Shown one piece after another: positions 31,500 through 32,750 of a stretch of DNA of 32,750 bases; the stretch's first letter is position 1; each line of letters opens with the position of its first letter. The stretch is from Streptomyces blattellae (lineage in GTDB: Bacteria > Actinomycetota > Actinomycetes > Streptomycetales > Streptomycetaceae): assembly GCF_009709555.1 (NCBI RefSeq), contig NZ_WJBG01000097.1, positions 1 through 32,750 of the forward strand, written 5' to 3'. Below the pieces are notes generated by a model. The model worked only from the letters and a program-made list of their open reading frames with translations, ran no database searches and was not told where the DNA came from. The translations under genes were made by a program, and so were the position numbers.

Positions 31500-32726
31500 T
31501 TGCTGCTGATCGGCGACGACTGGGCCGAGGACCACCACGATGTCGAAGTCCAGGACACCACCGGCCGCCGCCTCGCGACCGCAAGGTTGCCCGAGGGCGC
31601 GGACGGTATCACCAAGCTCCACGAGCTTGTGGCGAAGCATGCGGGTGAGGACCTCGTCCCCTGCGACGTGATCGTCGGGATCGAGACGGACCGCGGCACC
31701 TGGGTGCAGGCCCTGCTTGCGGCCGGCTACCGGGTCTACGCGATCAACCCTCGGCAGGTCGCCCGGTTCAAGGAGCGGTACAGCACCTCCGGCGCCAAGA
31801 GCGACAGAGGCGACGCCCACGCGCTGGCCGACATGGTCCGCATCGACCGCGACCAGCTGCGGCCCATCGCCGGCGACAGCGACCAGGCCCAGGCCGTCAA
31901 GGTCGTCGCCCGCGCCCACCAGACCCTGATCTGGGAACGCACCCGCACCTTCCAACGACTGCGCAACACGCTGCGCGAGTACTTCCCCGCAGCCCTGAAC
32001 GCCTACGCGAGCCTGGAGCTGACCAGCACCGACGCGCTGGAACTGCTCATCAAGGCGCCCACCCCCCAGGCGGCGGCCAGGCTCACCCGCATCCAGATCA
32101 CCGCCATCTTGGCCCGCGCCCGACGCCACAACCGGGACCAGAAGGCCGGGGCCATCCAGGCCGCCTTGCGCGAGAAGCACCTGGAACTGCCCGAGCCGGT
32201 GGCCGCCGCCTACGGGGCCACCACGACCGCCCATGCTCGTCTCCTGATCGCCCTCAACGAACAGATAGCCGCGATGGAAGAGCAGGTGAAGGCGCATTTT
32301 CTCGCGCACCCGGACGCTGAGATCTACCTCTCCATGCCCGGCATCGGAGAGATCACCGGCGCCCGGGTGCTCGCCGAGTTCGGGGACGATCCCACCCGTT
32401 ACAGCTCCGCCAAGGCCCGCAAGAACTACGCCGGAACCAGCCCCGTTACCCGGGCCTCCGGCAAGAGCCACACCGTCCAGGCCCGCTACGTGCGCAACAA
32501 CCGGCTCGCCGACGCGCTTCAGCGCCAGGCGTTCTCCGCCCTGCGGGCCTCACCCGGCGCCCGCCGGTACTACGACAAGCAGCGAGCCCGCGAGGCCGGC
32601 TACAACTCTGCCCTCCGCCAGGTCGGCAACAGGCTCGTCGGCATCCTCCACGGATGCCTCAAGACCCGCACCCTCTACGACGAAGCAACCGCCTGGTCGC
32701 ACCACGCACAACCCCATACCGCTTGA
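31500..32726 (+). CDS. IS110-family (DEDD) recombinase/transposase
   Basis: A 408-residue IS110 recombinase of normal length. The N-terminal RuvC-like DEDD domain shows Asp6/Asp7 (GDDWAEDHHDV), Glu62 (GIETDRG), and Asp102 and Asp105 (KSDRGDAHALAD). A coiled-coil middle precedes the C-terminal Tnp_20 domain (LSMPGIGEITGARVLAEFGD, then KNYAGTSPVTRASGKSH with the conserved Ser/Gly region). It recombines the element with its target, guided in studied members by a bridge RNA. TTG 31500 has GGAGG five bases upstream; an ATG at 31495 is in another frame and stops after four codons. The gene is intact. Confidence 0.95.
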   Translation: MLLIGDDWAEDHHDVEVQDTTGRRLATARLPEGADGITKLHELVAKHAGEDLVPCDVIVGIETDRGTWVQALLAAGYRVYAINPRQVARFKERYSTSGAKSDRGDAHALADMVRIDRDQLRPIAGDSDQAQAVKVVARAHQTLIWERTRTFQRLRNTLREYFPAALNAYASLELTSTDALELLIKAPTPQAAARLTRIQITAILARARRHNRDQKAGAIQAALREKHLELPEPVAAAYGATTTAHARLLIALNEQIAAMEEQVKAHFLAHPDAEIYLSMPGIGEITGARVLAEFGDDPTRYSSAKARKNYAGTSPVTRASGKSHTVQARYVRNNRLADALQRQAFSALRASPGARRYYDKQRAREAGYNSALRQVGNRLVGILHGCLKTRTLYDEATAWSHHAQPHTA

Positions 32727-32748
32727 CACCAAACGACATGGGGTGTCT
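32724..32748 (+). other. Inverted repeat at the end of the IS110-family gene
   Basis: GACACC right at the recombinase stop and GGTGTC 10-11 bp further form an imperfect hairpin. It may terminate the transcript or lie at the right end of the element. The window ends two bases later, so the right boundary is not visible. Confidence 0.35.
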
Positions 32749-32750
32749 GA

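Overview
The window looks like chromosomal DNA of a high-GC actinomycete, almost certainly Streptomyces or a close relative. Codons are strongly G/C-ending, GTG starts are common, and several families typical of streptomycetes are present: an XRE/DUF5753 regulator paired with a DUF397 protein, an NsdA-like TPR regulator, an RsbW-like ATPase and a SpoIIE/PP2C phosphatase. No rRNA, tRNA or CRISPR array was seen. Insertion sequences sit at both edges, and several broken genes lie between, so this reads as an accessory, rearranged region.

Layout. 1-1554: IS debris. An IS256-family element (67-1450, with inverted repeats) is bordered by pieces of two other transposase genes. 2052-14243 (minus strand): one long catabolic operon. 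In transcription order it encodes a GH78 alpha-L-rhamnosidase, two Dpp/Opp-type permeases, two ABC ATPases, a family-5 substrate-binding lipoprotein, an SDR, a D-2-hydroxyacid dehydrogenase, a zinc alcohol dehydrogenase and a metallo-beta-lactamase-fold protein that has lost its metal-ligand motif. 14492-17854 (plus strand): a divergent operon of acyl-CoA ligase, IclR regulator and fumarylacetoacetate-hydrolase-family enzyme. The divergent promoter holds two GGTTCA-N6-TGAACC palindromes, and a third version with a 2-nt spacer precedes iclR, which suggests one IclR-controlled regulon.

17855-18558: remnants of a methyltransferase and an HxlR regulator. 18559-20661: a membrane SpoIIE-type phosphatase and a second IclR regulator. 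20906-23912: an IlvD/Edd dehydratase and, divergently, a PfkB sugar kinase. 24016-26324: a 5'-truncated GH92 mannosidase and an MFS transporter with a large in-frame internal deletion. 26326-31261: a regulatory block with a DUF6624 protein, an RsbW-like ATPase, an SDR, an NsdA-like regulator and an XRE/DUF397 pair. It carries a perfect 22-bp palindrome and an 11-bp inverted repeat at its promoters. 31262-32750: an IS110-family element with a structured leader where a bridge RNA would be expected.

How the genes fit together (inference). The rhamnosidase has no visible secretion signal and is translationally coupled to an importer. A simple reading is that a rhamnoside is taken up whole and cleaved inside the cell. 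The sugar could then pass through the oxidoreductases and the FAH-family hydrolase in a non-phosphorylative route, and a carboxylic aglycone could be activated by the CoA ligase. The IlvD/Edd dehydratase and PfkB kinase further right could belong to sugar-acid metabolism, but they have their own IclR neighbour and are not obviously under the first regulator.
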